A stretch of DNA of 64,000 nucleotides from Armigeres subalbatus. Lineage: Eukaryota; Arthropoda; Insecta; Diptera; Culicidae. Under the pieces are notes generated by a model, which did not search any database, was not told the origin of the DNA, and saw only the letters and a program-made list of their open reading frames with translations. Location of the stretch: the NCBI RefSeq assembly GCF_024139115.2, contig NC_085139.1, forward strand, positions 70,847,203-70,911,202, written 5' to 3'. Position numbers and translations under genes: made by a program. Shown one piece after another: positions 11,581 through 23,034 of this stretch (its first letter is position 1; each line of letters starts with the position of its first letter).

Positions 11581-11735
11581 CTCGCTTAACTTTTCAAAAG
11601 GACCTAAGTAACATTTTTAACATGAATTAATTTGAATAGCGCAATCAACCGAACAACATGAAAGCTTTTGATTGCAGTACTCAAATTATTTCTTGAAAAA
11701 AATGTTACTTAGGTCCTTTTAAAAAGTTAAGCGAG
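11581..11735. mobile_element. MITE, 155 bp, 38-bp TIRs
   Basis: The left arm begins ctcgcttaacttttcaaaag and continues gacctaagtaacattttt. The right arm is its near-perfect reverse complement ending at gcgag. ATTT flanks both sides (11577-11580 and 11736-11739). The interior is only about 80 bp. Confidence 0.75.
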
Positions 11736-11739
11736 ATTT

Positions 11740-12600
11740 GTATTATAACGTTTCGATCTATATTCTCTATTACAAATTATTGGATTATTCAATATGATCT
11801 TCACTAAGATCCAATGGATTATTAAAGTTGAATCGAAATTTTCTTTATATTTTGAATTCATTTTTGACAACACAAGTGATTTTTACGTCCTGTCAAATTG
11901 TAAAAAAATCAGTGCCCATTTCTTAGTTTACGTTATTTAATGAAAGTCATAAATCCGAGTTAAGTGAATATAAGGTCACGGCCTCGGGCTAAAGAATAAA
12001 AGGCACATTTGAATCAAGATAAACCGATATTTCCGTGGATCAGGCCATTGCGAACTTAAAAGTTTCGGGTGATCAGTGGACCATCGAGGAAAGAATAACA
12101 AGCAGGATTCGCCAAAACCTAGTTTCATGAAGACATTTTTCATAAAAGTTCATCAAAGCCCACTGTCGCACTCACTTATTTACGAGCTCTACTTCTCGCA
12201 GTTACGTCAAATCCCTCGCTAGGTTACCGCTTATTTTTACAATTAAGCATTGTACGTACGCATTTTTTCACACAATTTTTGTTCTACGCGATATGCTATT
12301 ACACACTTCTCTATATGTTATGTAATCTATTACGCACACATATGTATTTTAGAGTCGTATTGCATCATTGCTATTATGTCAAAAGATTGCAAACGTGCAT
12401 TATGACAATGTTAAAAGTTCAACTGGAACATAATAAAATTATAAGGATCGAACAATACAATAACGTACATATAGATAAGTGTCTTCCCTAAAGTTGTGAT
12501 GGATCCCTTATGTCATATTGTATATTTGAATTACATGTACTTGTTTTAGGAAGGCACGGAAAATTTTCGCTGAATGTTCCATGCAGTTTTGCTCCATGCA
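11740..12600. other. AT-rich sequence, nothing recognised
   Basis: There is no open frame of interest, no terminal repeats and no RNA gene. A 70-codon frame at 12279 is composed of low-complexity Tyr/Leu/His and is likely chance. Confidence 0.4.
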
Positions 12601-13215
12601 GTCGGTCAGAAAACAAAATAATTAGTGCGCGTTCAATCGTGTTTTCATGAGGCGCGCAGAATGTTCTTGAAGTCCGAGTCATTTTGTTTATCTTCATAGA
12701 GTCGTTCGGAAATCAAAGTAATAGGTGCGCGTTTGATAGCGTTCAAATTCAGTTTCGATTTATACGATACACCCGGCATACCGTGTACCAAAACGAACCC
12801 TGCTACACTCCCAATTCCATATATCCATCATTTTAGTGATTTCTAGTGGAAGGAGTGCGCATTTGATCATGTTTCCAGTTTTCTCGATCTCAAACACGCA
12901 GAACGATCGCACGATATTCGAAATATTTTGCTCTGCGTAGTGCAAGTTAGTAAATAACAATTAAAAGAATAGTGCGCGTCCAATCGGGTTTCTTCTAACA
13001 CGCAGAACGATCGTGCGATCATCGAAATATTATGTTCTGCGTGGTGCGGACGGTAACTCAATTAACTAATGCGCGTTCGAATGAGTTTTTTTTTGTTTAA
13101 TTTCGATCAAACTACACGTAACACCCCGCATGTCGTTTACCAAAACGAACCCTACTACACTCCCTACCCCATATATCCAACATCCCGGTGATTTCTCGTG
13201 GAAGTGCAGATGACT
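12600..13215. repeat. diverged repeats with hairpin modules
   Basis: The phrase tagtgcgcgttcaatcg recurs near 12620, 12720, 12855, 12970 and 13065. A hairpin acgcaga...tctgcgt recurs at about 12897-12941 and 12999-13043. A 70-bp block, accaaaacgaaccct to catatatcc, recurs at about 12787 and 13139, giving an offset near 350 bp. It directly precedes the 3' flank of the family B LINE and may be part of an unnamed repeat. Confidence 0.6.
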
Positions 13216-13493
13216 CGTCGGCTTCTATCAAAGCGGGTATCACGTCAACATTTCCTACCCATTCCCTAATTGACCTGCATTCGGACACGGCCGGCGCTGG
13301 TATTGCTTAATTTTGGGTCACCAGTTCTTACACATTGAGGGTGATGTTAGTCCCAAACACCATCTGTTGGTTCTCGGTGTAATTACAGCTGGCCTGGCAA
13401 TAACGGAGTAGCAACCATGGGCGGTCAATCATGCTCATGCTCATGCTCAAGACTGTTCCCATCTCATTTTTTTTTCCGACTGTTCTCCTCCCT
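13216..13493 (-). other. probable 3' untranslated part of the family B LINE
   Basis: Below the RNase H domain on the minus strand comes a non-coding stretch with a (catgag)n run near 13430-13450 and a poly-A-like tract at 13465. The exact element end was not located. Confidence 0.4.
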
Positions 13494-15030
13494 TTATATT
13501 ATTGTATTCAGATTCTCGTAGCACAGAACTTGGCAGGTGTTACCCTCCATCTGTAACTGTCTCCTGATGTTCTCGTATTCCAGATATTCAAAGAGCATAT
13601 GCTCGACAGATAGTGCTGTTCCACAAAATTGACATTTGGGACTCTCTCCTTTCTCTAGCATCCACTCATGGGTGGCCTTAGTATGGCCTATTCGCAAACG
13701 TGTTAAGAGCACTTGCTCTAGTCTGGATTTCCGGTCTGGCCATTCAGCTGTCGAAGGTTTAACCCTCCTCAGACGTACATCACGCTCCTTGTACCAGCTA
13801 TTCTTCCACCCGTCCTCCAAAACTTTCCTGCTCCATGAGATGCGATCTACTGCAGGAAACTCCATCTCCGTCGTTTCAACAATTCTTCCCATATTAGCCC
13901 GTGTGTCCGCCTTTTCATTGCCAGGTATACCCGAGTGTCCCGGAATCCAACAGATCCCGACTTGCTTTTTCTCAATTTCCATTTGTGTTGCTCTAATCCA
14001 TGGGTGTAAGTTTAGATTCTATGGCTGATATGCAACTGGCGGAGTCCGAGAAGATTACCGCTTTTTCTCCAGTTTTGATAGCTTGAAGTGCGATATACAA
14101 TGCTTTCGCTTCTGCAGAAAAGATGGTGCAACCCTTTGGCAAATTATAGCTTTTCCCGCAATTTCCGTCCCAGATACCATATCCGACTTGCTCCTTTACA
14201 TCCACTGAGCCATCCGTAAATAAATATTTGAAACCCGCATATTTCCTTTGCTCCAGTTCTCTGTATAGCGCTTTGGCTTTGCTACTTCCTTCTCCAACTT
14301 TGAAGTTATTTTTAACCGTCCAATCAATTGGGATCTCTTTTGATGCCCAACCGCTCCTCAGCTAAAGGGGGAATTCTGCTACCGGTGGAAGTTTATCCCC
14401 GGTATTCTCCTCAAGCTTTTTCTTCGATCGTTCGGTAATCGGCCATTCACCTCCTTAATTTGACAATACTTTCTTCTCCTCTAGTTTGCCACCAGTTTCT
14501 GACATGCCAAATGTCCGAATGGTAGCTCTCCAGATTCAGCGTATAAAGCCGCTACGGGACTGGTTTTGAATGCTCCGGAACAAATACGGATCATGTCGTT
14601 ATATATTGGTTCCAGTATTTTTTCAACCCGGTTTTTTCCTCTACTGACCAGGCCCCATCCATGGAATATCTTGGGTATCACGGTAGCTTTTGCTATGTGC
14701 ATAATCGTCTTTCTAGATCCGCCCACCATTCGATGACCGATGATGCGGAGTCAATTGATTCGATTTGTACAGGCCTTCTTGACATTTCTGGCATGTTGTT
14801 TGAAGTCAAAGTTATGGTCGATTGTAACACCTAAGACTACGAGGCTGTTTACCGTTGGGATGAAGTCTCCATTTAGAATCAATTGGACGATGATTTCCTA
14901 GCACTTTAGGATCTTTTCCTGGCTTAGGGATAGGTATAACGGTACCTTCTTTCCAACTCTCCGGAATTTTTCCAGACTCCCAGATCTCGTTAATCAGTTT
15001 TAGGAAAACTGCTTTTGTCTTGAGCGGAAG
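13494..15030 (-). pseudogene. I-group LINE 'family B': RT remnant and RNase H
   Basis: From 15030 downward the minus strand first shows an RT block (LPLKTKAVFLKLINEIWESGKIPESWKEG, with GNHRPI). An internal deletion joins this to a late RT segment (VVLGVTIDHNFDF-like, near 14830). A thumb-like segment (14729-14481) follows, then a ribonuclease H domain split over 14205-13993 (FSAEAKALYIAL, IFSDSASCISAIES) and 13982-13494 (WIPGHSGIPGNEKADTRA). A CQFCG...EHMLFEC-like zinc tail closes it. RNase H is typical of I/LOA/R1-related LINEs. The upstream part is at 20805-21608, separated by a younger LINE. Confidence 0.8.
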
Positions 15031-15525
15031 ATGCTGTAGCATCACATTCCACGTCGAGCATCCGTGCGAGACGGTTTTAAGTCCGCGTACGGTCTGCTTC
15101 TCATTCGTTTTTTTTTTTTTTTCCTGAAGTACAGGTAGCGGTTTTTTCCCGAAAGTGTTTTGAAGCATAGTGCTTGAGTGGAAGTGGTGCTTGGCTAAAG
15201 CAGTTAAGTAGCCATTTCGTAGTAGCCATGGTTTTGCAAGACTACGCAAAACTTTGCAGTTTCTTCGGCGTCCATCGCAGGCGCAGGCATCATCGTCCCA
15301 CGCCGACAGTCATCATCCATCGTGCGTCTCCACCAACACAGACGCGCGCTGCCCTCCTGCCACCATCCATCTACCCAGTTGCAGTGTTGTGTGCGGCTAG
15401 AACACCAACAATAGCGTGATTCGCTTCGACCGCTCCACCACCGGCGAGTGTCCATCCACCCAGTGCGTGCTGCCAGATCTGTTAGCCGGTGACACAGCAG
15501 TGTGAACGCAAGTATTTACTTGAGC

Positions 15526-15670
15526 CAGGGCCGGATTTATGGGGGGGCCGGGGGGGGCGTGGCCCCGGGCCCCCACAAATCTTATGTACCAAAACCAACC
15601 TTTTTTGTACATTTTGGGGCCCCCACATACCGTCGGCCCCGGGGCCCCCTTCCGGCTAAATCCGGTCCTG
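15526..15670. mobile_element. hAT-type MITE, 145 bp
   Basis: The ends are CAGGGCCGGATTTA and TAAATCCGGTCCTG, flanked by an exact 8-bp duplication ACTTGAGC (15518-15525 and 15671-15678). The interior is a GC-rich imperfect palindrome (ggccccgggccccc and ggggcccccaca). It sits in the 5' UTR of the I-group LINE. Confidence 0.9.
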
Positions 15671-15857
15671 ACTTGAGCTCCCTCTCATTGTTCCCCTCTT
15701 TTCACCATCTTATTGGAACAGTTTTTTTCTTTCCTTTTTACTCGTCTTCCCCACTGTTCCAAATAATTATTTTGTTTGTGTGTGTGTGTTTTTTTTCTGT
15801 TTTGTGATAATTGTTTAGTTTTAAAATAGATTGTGCCTCGCTGCAGCGGCGCATTTC

Positions 15858-17253
15858 ATGTCCGCAATGCGCGTAGCCGAAGATGGCGGGGGTACTTCGT
15901 ATTCCATGTCTAATCATTCGTTGCATTCGGTTGTTCCTAACCAAAACGAAATGGACTCCTGCAACGCTAAAATTTCCCTTACGAGCCCACGTCCCAAGGT
16001 CTACCCTCACGACTCTAGTGGGCCGTATGTTGTTTTCTTCCGACCCAAAAGCAAACGTTTGAATATCAGCCAGATTAGCAAATTCGATCATTGACATGGT
16101 TGGGTCCAGTAAACTCCGTGTCACGGTCAGTGATCGCAAACAGGCCAACGAGATTGCCACCTGTGAGCTTTTCACCCTCGAATATAAGGTGTATTTACCG
16201 TCAGCAGTGTGTGAGATCGCGGGGGTGGTGACGGAGGGAAGTATGACATGTGACGATTTGAAACAAGGTTTCGGTCGTTTCAAGAACGTTTCTTTGCCTC
16301 CTGTTGCGATACTGGATTGCAAACAAATGTATTCGGTGTCGCAGGAGGGAGAGAAGCGGAGTTATTCCCCGTCTGACTCTTTCTGCGTCACCTTTTCCGG
16401 GTCCGCACTGCCTGACTACGTAGTGATTGGCAAACTTCGTCTACTTGTTCGGCTGTATGTACCGAAGGTGATGAATTGTGTTAATTGCAAGCAGCTGGGC
16501 CACACCGCTCAGTACTGCGTCAATAAACCTCGCTATGGATCATGCGGAGAGAAGCATGTGGAGGGCGCGTGCAAGACGGCACCGAAATGTGTCTATTGTA
16601 ACGAAAGCCCTCCACATGCTCTTGAAGCTTGCCCAACGTACATACAGCAGCGAATCCACCAGAAGCGGTCCATTCAGCAGCGTTCTCGGCGAAGTTACGC
16701 CGAAATGTTGAGGAAGGCCGCTTCTCCACTCGTTTCTGACACCATCTACTCGTCTCTTCCTTTGGACGATCAAGGTAGCTCTGACTCCGAGGTTGGAAAT
16801 GGGGTTCCCTTTGTTTTCAATGGCTCAACGAGGAAGCGAATAAAACAGAGCCAGCGACCCTCGAAAAAGCCTAGAAAACAACCGCAAAGTGAGCCCCAAT
16901 CCAACATGATCAAATTCCAAGCGGGTGGAAATACTCAAAAACGTTCAACTTTTGTGGTTTCACATCGGGATGATCGAGAGTTTCCACCGCTTCCGGGAAC
17001 ATCTAAAATCCCAGATGCCCCAATTTTTGCGATTTCTCAGCCAGAAAGAGAGCATAGAGAGCGAGCAGAAGAGCCCACGAGCGCTCCAATGTTCACTCTT
17101 TCTGGCATCGTGGAGCTCATCCTCAACTTTTTTGATGCTTCCGACCCCGTGAAGATCATGGTCAAAACTGTTCTTCCTATTCTGACTCCTCTCCTGAAGC
17201 AGCTGGCTTCAAAACTGCCCCTCCTCGAGTCATTTGTATCCTTCGATGGCTAA
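15858..17253 (+). pseudogene. I-group LINE ORF1 (gag-like nucleic-acid binding protein)
   Basis: The first frame (ATG at 15858, inside 15831-16094) carries a conserved N-terminal region (GPYVVFFRPKSKRLNI) and stops at 16092. The same protein continues one frame over from 16096 to 17253, so a single frameshift near 16090 breaks it. The second part has three zinc knuckles, starting CVNCKQLGHTAQYC, then CGEKHVEGAC, then CVYCNESPPHALEAC. A basic stretch (KRIKQSQRPSKKPRK) and a hydrophobic C-terminal segment follow. ORF1 products of I-type LINEs coat the RNA. The start choice is uncertain. Confidence 0.85.
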
Positions 17254-17272
17254 CTTAGTCAATAAGGGTAAC

Positions 17273-20200
17273 ATGATTTCGATTCTACAGTGGAACTGTC
17301 GAAGTATTCTTCCAAAATTAGATATTTTTAAATTTTTAGTTGACAAACAAACACCAGATGTGAACCTTCATTTTCCTGATTTCAACATAATCCGCCGCGA
17401 TCGGGCAAATCGATATGGAGGGGTGCTTTTAGGGATCAAAAAACAGCACTCCTTCTATAGAGTCGATCTTGCTCCGATGTCAGGCACCGAAGCTGTCGCA
17501 TGTCAGGTGACTATTCGAGGAAAAGACATCAGTATCGCCTCGATATATCTTCCTCCAAACACCGCGATATCTCGTAGAGATCTCTCGCACATCTGCTCGG
17601 TTATGCCCGAGCCACGGTTGCTCCTGGGAGATTTTAACTCCCACGGAACAGGCTGGGGGGAACTGTACGACGACAACCGTTCATCAATGATATACGACCT
17701 CTGCGACGACTTCAATATGTAAATTTTGAATACAGGAGAAGCTACACGAGTGGCTCCTCCAGCAAGAGATAGCCGTCTAGAGCTTTCCATTTGTTCGAGC
17801 TCATTATCGTTGGACTGTACTTGGAAGGTAGTCCAAGATCCCCATGGTAGTGATCATTTGCCGATCGAAGTCTCGATTTCCAATGGACGTAATCCATCTG
17901 TTTCTATCGACCTCTCATATGACCTCACAAAGCACATCGATTGGGGAAAATATGCGGAGGCCATCATTAATGGCATACAGTCGATAGAAACACTTCCACC
18001 GCGGGAAGAGTACGAGTTTCTATCACAGTTGATCCTTGACAGCGCTCTTCAGGCACAACGCCGACCGGTGCCAGGAGCTTCGGTTCGTAGGAAACCACAC
18101 AGTCCGTGGTGGGATGTCGAGTGTACACAACTTTATCGCAAGAAATCCGCCGCGTTCAAAGAATTTCGGAAACACGGTTCGATCGTTCTTCACAAACGGT
18201 ACATCGCGCTCGAGATCTAGTTCAAGAAGCTGGTCAAAGTGAAGAAGCGCGGATATTGGCGCACTTTTGTTTAAAGGTTTATCGCGCGAGACCTCAATGA
18301 AAACTCTGTGGAGAAGAATGCGCAACGCGTCGTCCGTAAACGAAGATCGTGAAAGCTCGTCGCGGTGGATACTCGACTTCGCAAAGAAAGTTTGTCCGGA
18401 TTTGGTACCGGTAAGGCAAAAGCTACGTGATGCTTTTGCTGACAGGGGTGATATGGACCGTCCCTTTTCGATGATTGAATTCTCACTTGCTCTCCTTTCA
18501 TGTAACAATTCCGCTCCAGGGATGGATAGAATAAGGTTCAATTTGCTTAAAAACCTCCCAGACGTCGCGAAGAGGCGCTTATTGAGCCTGTTCAACCAGT
18601 TACTGGAGTGCAACATTGTTCCGGATGATTGGAGGCATGTGAGGGTGATAGCCATTCAGAAGCCCGGAAAACCCGCGTCGGATTATAATTCGTATCGCCC
18701 CATCGCGATGCTGTCCTGTCTTCGGAAGTTGTTGGAGAAGATGATTCTCTTCCGGCTAGACAAATGGGTTGAATCGAATAGTTTTTTGTCAGATACACAA
18801 TTTGGTTTCTCATGTAAAATTGCTCGTTAAGACAGCTTGCAGATGACTGCGTTGTATCCGTTTCGGGGCCAACCTCAGTTGATCTGCAAGGACCATTGCA
18901 AGATACTCTGGACAATTTGTCCACTTGGGATACTACGCTGGGTATCGAATTCTCTCCGGAGAAAACTGAGATGGTTGTCTTTTCAAAAAAACATAAGCCG
19001 GCAAAGTTCCCGCTCCAACTGATGGGTAAGAACAATCACTCATAGCATGTCTTCTAAATATCTCGGGGTCTGGTTCTACTCAAAATGCACCTTCGGGAAG
19101 CACATTGTGTATCTGACACAAAAATGCCATAAACGGATCAACTTCATGCGAACAATAACCGGAACATGGTGGGGAGCGCATCCCGAAGATCTTATAACGT
19201 TGTATCGAACAACCATTCTGTCGGTCCTCGAATACGGCAGTTTTTGCTTCCAGTCCGCGGCTAAAACACACATGCTGAAGCTTCAACGGATTCAGTACCG
19301 CTGTCTCCGTATCGCGTTAGGTTGTATGAATTCGACTCATACGATGAGCCTGGAAGTACTTGCGGGAGTACTGCCTCTGACAGATCGTTTCGCGGAATTA
19401 TCGCTCCGGTTCCTCATCCACTGTGAGGTTCTTAATCCATTGGTCATTGACAACTTCGAGAAGCTGCTCGAACAAAACCCTCAATCTCGATTCATGAGTA
19501 TTTACCACTGGTACATAACGCTGGAGGTAAGCCCTTCTTCGGTAGATACCAATCGTGCTAACTTCTTAGACTCCTTCAGTTCCTCTGTAATTTTTGATCT
19601 GTTCATGAAGCAGGAGGTTCATGGAATACCAGACTTCCTTCGTCCGGAGGTCATACCTCCATTATTTGCAAGCAAATACGGGCACGCCAGCGAGGAGAGA
19701 AGCTTTTACACAGACGGGTCAAAAATGGATGACTCCACTGGTTTTGGTGTTTTTAACGTTTTTTAAAGCGCCTACTTTAACCCTTAAAGGCGCAAGGCGA
19801 TTTTTTTAGAAATCGTCGAAAATATTTTTAACGTAAACAACCATTAAAATCATTAACATTAAACGTATTTTCGGTTTGTTGTTTTAAAACAACATTGCGC
19901 ATTTAAGGGTTAAGCTTAAAGAGCCTTGTTCCGTGTATACTGCTGAGCTAGCAGCTATACACTATTCTCTCGAGCATCCCTACCTCCTGACCACTTTTTC
20001 ATCTTCACCGACAGTCTAAGTTCCTTGGAGGCTGCTCGGTTAATGAAACCGGTTAAGCACTCAGCGTATCTTCTGAATGGGATACGGAAAGCTTTGAGTG
20101 CCTTATCACAACGGTCTTACACAATCACCATGGCTTGGATCCCTTCTCATTGCTCGATCCCGGGAAATGAGAAAGCGGACTCTTTGGCTAAGGTGGGCGC

Positions 20201-20586
20201 TATGGAAGGTGATATTTACAATCGGAAAATCACCTTCGATGAATTTTTCACATTAGTTTGTCAGGAAACCTTGAACAGCTGGCAACAGAAATGGACAAAT
20301 GGGGACGTTGGGTAGATCGCTGTATTCAATTCGCCCGCAGGTGTCGAAGCGTCCATGGTTCAAAAAATTGAATATGGGACGAGACTTCATTCGTACCATG
20401 TGTCGTCTAATGTCCAATCACTACACTTTAAATGCACATTTTTTCAGAGTGGGGCTCTCGGAAGGAAATCTCTGTGTTTGCGGCGAGGATTATCAGGACA
20501 TCGATCATGTCGTGTGGGCGTGCGAGGAGCATCGTGGCCCCAGATCTGCGCTAAGTGAACATCTTCGGGTCCGAGGAAAACAACCA
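17273..20586 (+). pseudogene. I-group LINE ORF2: endonuclease, RT, RNase H, broken
   Basis: The endonuclease begins ISILQWNCRSI and has LLLGDFNSHGTGWG (17273-17722). A frameshift leads to 17726-18220 (SDHLPIEVSI, HSPWWDVEC). The RT is in 18267-18830 (SAPGMDRIRFNLLKNLP, YNSYRPIAMLSCLRKLLEK), where it stops at FGFSCKIAR. It resumes in another frame at QLADDCVV, so roughly the block between the RT FGF and YADD motifs is deleted. Late RT lies at 19047-19766. RNase H starts (YTDGSKMDDS) and is interrupted by a TTAA MITE. It resumes at 19914 (TAELAAIHYS) and 20025-20315 (WIPSHCSIPGNEKADSLA). A CVCGEDYQDIDHVVWAC zinc tail follows. Confidence 0.85.
19781..19909. mobile_element. piggyBac-type MITE, 129 bp
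   Basis: TTAA flanks both sides (19777-19780, 19910-19913). The ends CCCTTAAAGGCGCAA and TTGCGCATTTAAGGG are inverted with one mismatch. A TTAA target and a CCC start are typical of piggyBac relatives. It interrupts the RNase H domain of the I-group LINE. Confidence 0.85.
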
Positions 20587-20804
20587 TAGCCTATTAGGGA
20601 AGTGTTGTCGGGCCTTGATTTCGAGTACATGTCCCTGGTCCACCAATTTTTGAAAGTTTCTGATGTAAGACTTCGGTTCCCCAAAACTAACACTATGTTT
20701 AAGAATCAAGAAAAGTATTGTAAAACTTGATTTCGGCTCCGTAACACTTCACGGCAAATGAGCCTTCCAAATAAACGAAAGATTAAAAAAAAATGCTGTA
20801 GCAT

Positions 20805-21608
20805 AGGGTAACCGAAGGAATCCGGTCCAGCGGATTGACCCTTTCCGTGACTGATGGCCCACAGTAGCTCGTCCATAGTGATATCTTGGTTGATCTGACC
20901 ATCTGTCTTGATTTCTTCAGCGGAAGGTTCGATCATTGGCAAGTCTGAAGGTTCGTAGACATTTTCAAAATGGTCCGCTATTGCTTCAGCGATATCCACT
21001 GGGATCCTCCACTATTTTCCCTTGAAGTCGAAGTGTAGGTGTTACGGCTTTCTTTTTTCCGCTTAAACTATGTACATTCTGCCAGATTAGGGTCATCGGT
21101 GTGTCCGGATTGAAGGATTGAACGAACTCTTCCCAACTTTAGTTCTTCGATTTTCTAAACTCTTCTACAGTTGTTTCTTGCTAGCTGAAATTGCTTCACT
21201 GCCTCTTTCTTGTTAGGGTGGTCTTCGGATAATTTTTTAACTCTTCGTAACATTTTCCTCCGGTATTTCACATTCGCCTTCACTTCCTCAGACCACCAAC
21301 GAACCAAATTCTTTCCAAACTTCGCACTTGCTCGCGGTATGAACTTCTGAGCACTTGTTTTAGCTATTTTTGTGAATTCTGCTACACTAGTGATGTTATC
21401 ACTACTCTGATCGATGAAGTCCTGAAACTATCGACGAAACTATCGTTAGATCAATTGTCCCTAAGGACCCATTGGAGGGATCGATTTGCGTTGCTTCCCC
21501 AGAGTTGATCACTATCAGCCCATTGTCTACTACAACTTCAAGCACCGTCTTTCCTCTTCCATAATTTTTCCTGGAGCCCCACGCTTCGTAGTGGGCATTC
21601 AAATCTCC
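20805..21608 (-). pseudogene. I-group LINE 'family B': endonuclease end to early RT
   Basis: From 21608 down the minus strand it begins with GDLNAHYEAWGSR, the endonuclease GDFN block. It passes DLTIVSS, a linker (RWWSEEVKANVKYRRKMLRRV), and early RT (MDELLWAISHGKGQSAGPDSFGYPMLQH), where the younger LINE cuts it at 20805. The downstream half is at 15030-13494. It is 5'-truncated at the endonuclease, and several frameshifts are present around 21000-21400. Confidence 0.8.
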
Positions 21609-21681
21609 CGAGCCGAATGGAGAAGACTCTTATATACCGCACAGACCACTTCGGCCTTAGTCTGAATAAATAAATAAATAA
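21609..21681 (+). mobile_element. family A LINE 3' tail
   Basis: The sequence gccgaatggagaagactctt, then cacttcggccttagtctg, ends in (aata)n. It matches the 3' ends at 31391 (reverse) and about 61120. Only about 70 bp remain, next to the truncated 5' end of family B. Confidence 0.75.
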
Positions 21682-21949
21682 TTGTCAAGTTCTCAAATCC
21701 TCTAGCTTCTGATTTGAATCAATCTTTCTCAAGACGAAAGGGTTGATTAATCGAACTGAAACTGAATATATTTTGTCTAATATTGTAACATAGTTACACC
21801 CGCAGAAAAAATATAAACCTTAGTTTCTTTGTCCAACGGTTGAGCAGGAATAGGAAAAATCACAGCAAATGACCAAGAACAAATGTAGGGTGACGAGCTG
21901 AATTTTAATTTTTTTTATCTTAATCAAATATATATTTATTCATTCCTAT

Positions 21950-22435
21950 TTTTGTCCGGCTCCACTGCAACCTTAAACCTGAAAGCGTTTAGAGTCGTCA
22001 ATGGTCCATTTCATATGCATGATTGGCTCCCTGATTGAAAACCATGAGAAACGAGCACTCGTATAGCTGGTTTTGCTGCTAAAACCCCTCTAACACGGGT
22101 TCGCTTCTACAAGTTCACCTGGCCCAATCCATAGGTTTCGGAAGTTGTCAGAATCGCTAATAACCCATTTCATGTTCATTCCTCGCTTCATGATCAAAAA
22201 CCATGAAAAAAGAGTCGTCGAATGACTTCTTTGGCGCTAAAACTTAAATGTCCCCTTCTACAGGATCCCTTGGGGCAGTTGGTAAGTCTCGGAAGCGGTC
22301 AAAGTCGTCAATGGATCATTTTATATTCAGACCACGCTTCCTTATAGAAAACCATGGGGAACGAGCCGCCGAATGACCAGCTTTGGTGCTAAAACTGAAA
22401 TGTCCCATTTTAGATGTTCCTAGTGGGCACCCCAG
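21950..22435. repeat. three copies of a diverged 155-bp tandem repeat
   Basis: Phrases like gtcgtcaatggtccatttca, gaaaaccatgagaaacgag and ggtgctaaaactgaaatgtc recur at about 155-bp spacing (about 21995, 22152, 22307). The copies are diverged. No coding function is seen. Confidence 0.65.
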
Positions 22436-23034
22436 CGACTCCAGGATCTATCTTTTTGGTTGGTTTCTTATTATTTACGTATCAGGAGACATTTGGAATG
22501 TAATCATAATGGAAGATCGGTCGAAAAGCTTGATTAAAATGAAAGCTAACGTGCGGGGTCATATTGACCCGAACACGTTTGGAAAGTTAACTTGCGGGGT
22601 CAGTCTCTCAAGTAGACGCGGTTTTCTAGACTCCGGTTTTCACCTTTTTTCGTGTTCACGGACGAACCGATTCTTTCGAACGAAATCGATTCGTTCGAAT
22701 CGTCTTTCCAATTGATTTAGCTGGCGTAAACGAGAATGCGCATCAACTTTCCTTCGAAAAGGCATTCGAATGTAAATGTAAATATGGTGCACCTACACCT
22801 CTTGAGTTTTTTTCTAAGAGAAATTCCAAATTTCTTTACCAAAAAAAAAGGATAATCCAGAAACAACTTTGCCATACAGAAATTCACAACATGAATGAAC
22901 AAAAACTCAATAAGTGTCACATTTTAGTACAACTGTGTTGTTACAAGAACGGCCAAAAATCATTTTAAAAATTCATCACTCTCGAAAAATCTGTGCAGCT
23001 AATCGGAACCCCCCCAAGTCGCCCATAAACTCAC
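22436..23034. other. intronic sequence below the LRR exon
   Basis: This starts with the GTGAGT donor on the minus strand at 23034 and is otherwise unremarkable. A 110-codon plus frame at 22383-22715 matches no family I know and is probably chance. Confidence 0.4.

Larger units (their letters stand above)
15043..20792 (+). mobile_element. near full-length I-group LINE, 5.75 kb, inserted in family B
   Basis: A 12-bp direct repeat ATGCTGTAGCAT flanks the insert (15031-15042 and 20793-20804), and the insert ends in an A-tract. The order is a 5' UTR of about 0.8 kb, ORF1 (gag-like with CCHC knuckles), ORF2 (endonuclease, RT, RNase H), and a 3' UTR ending ccaaataaacgaaag plus poly-A. Removing the insert restores the family B RT frame through MLQHLPL. 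Frameshifts, an RT deletion and two MITE insertions have killed it. A related 3' end occurs at about 30180-30828. Confidence 0.9.
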
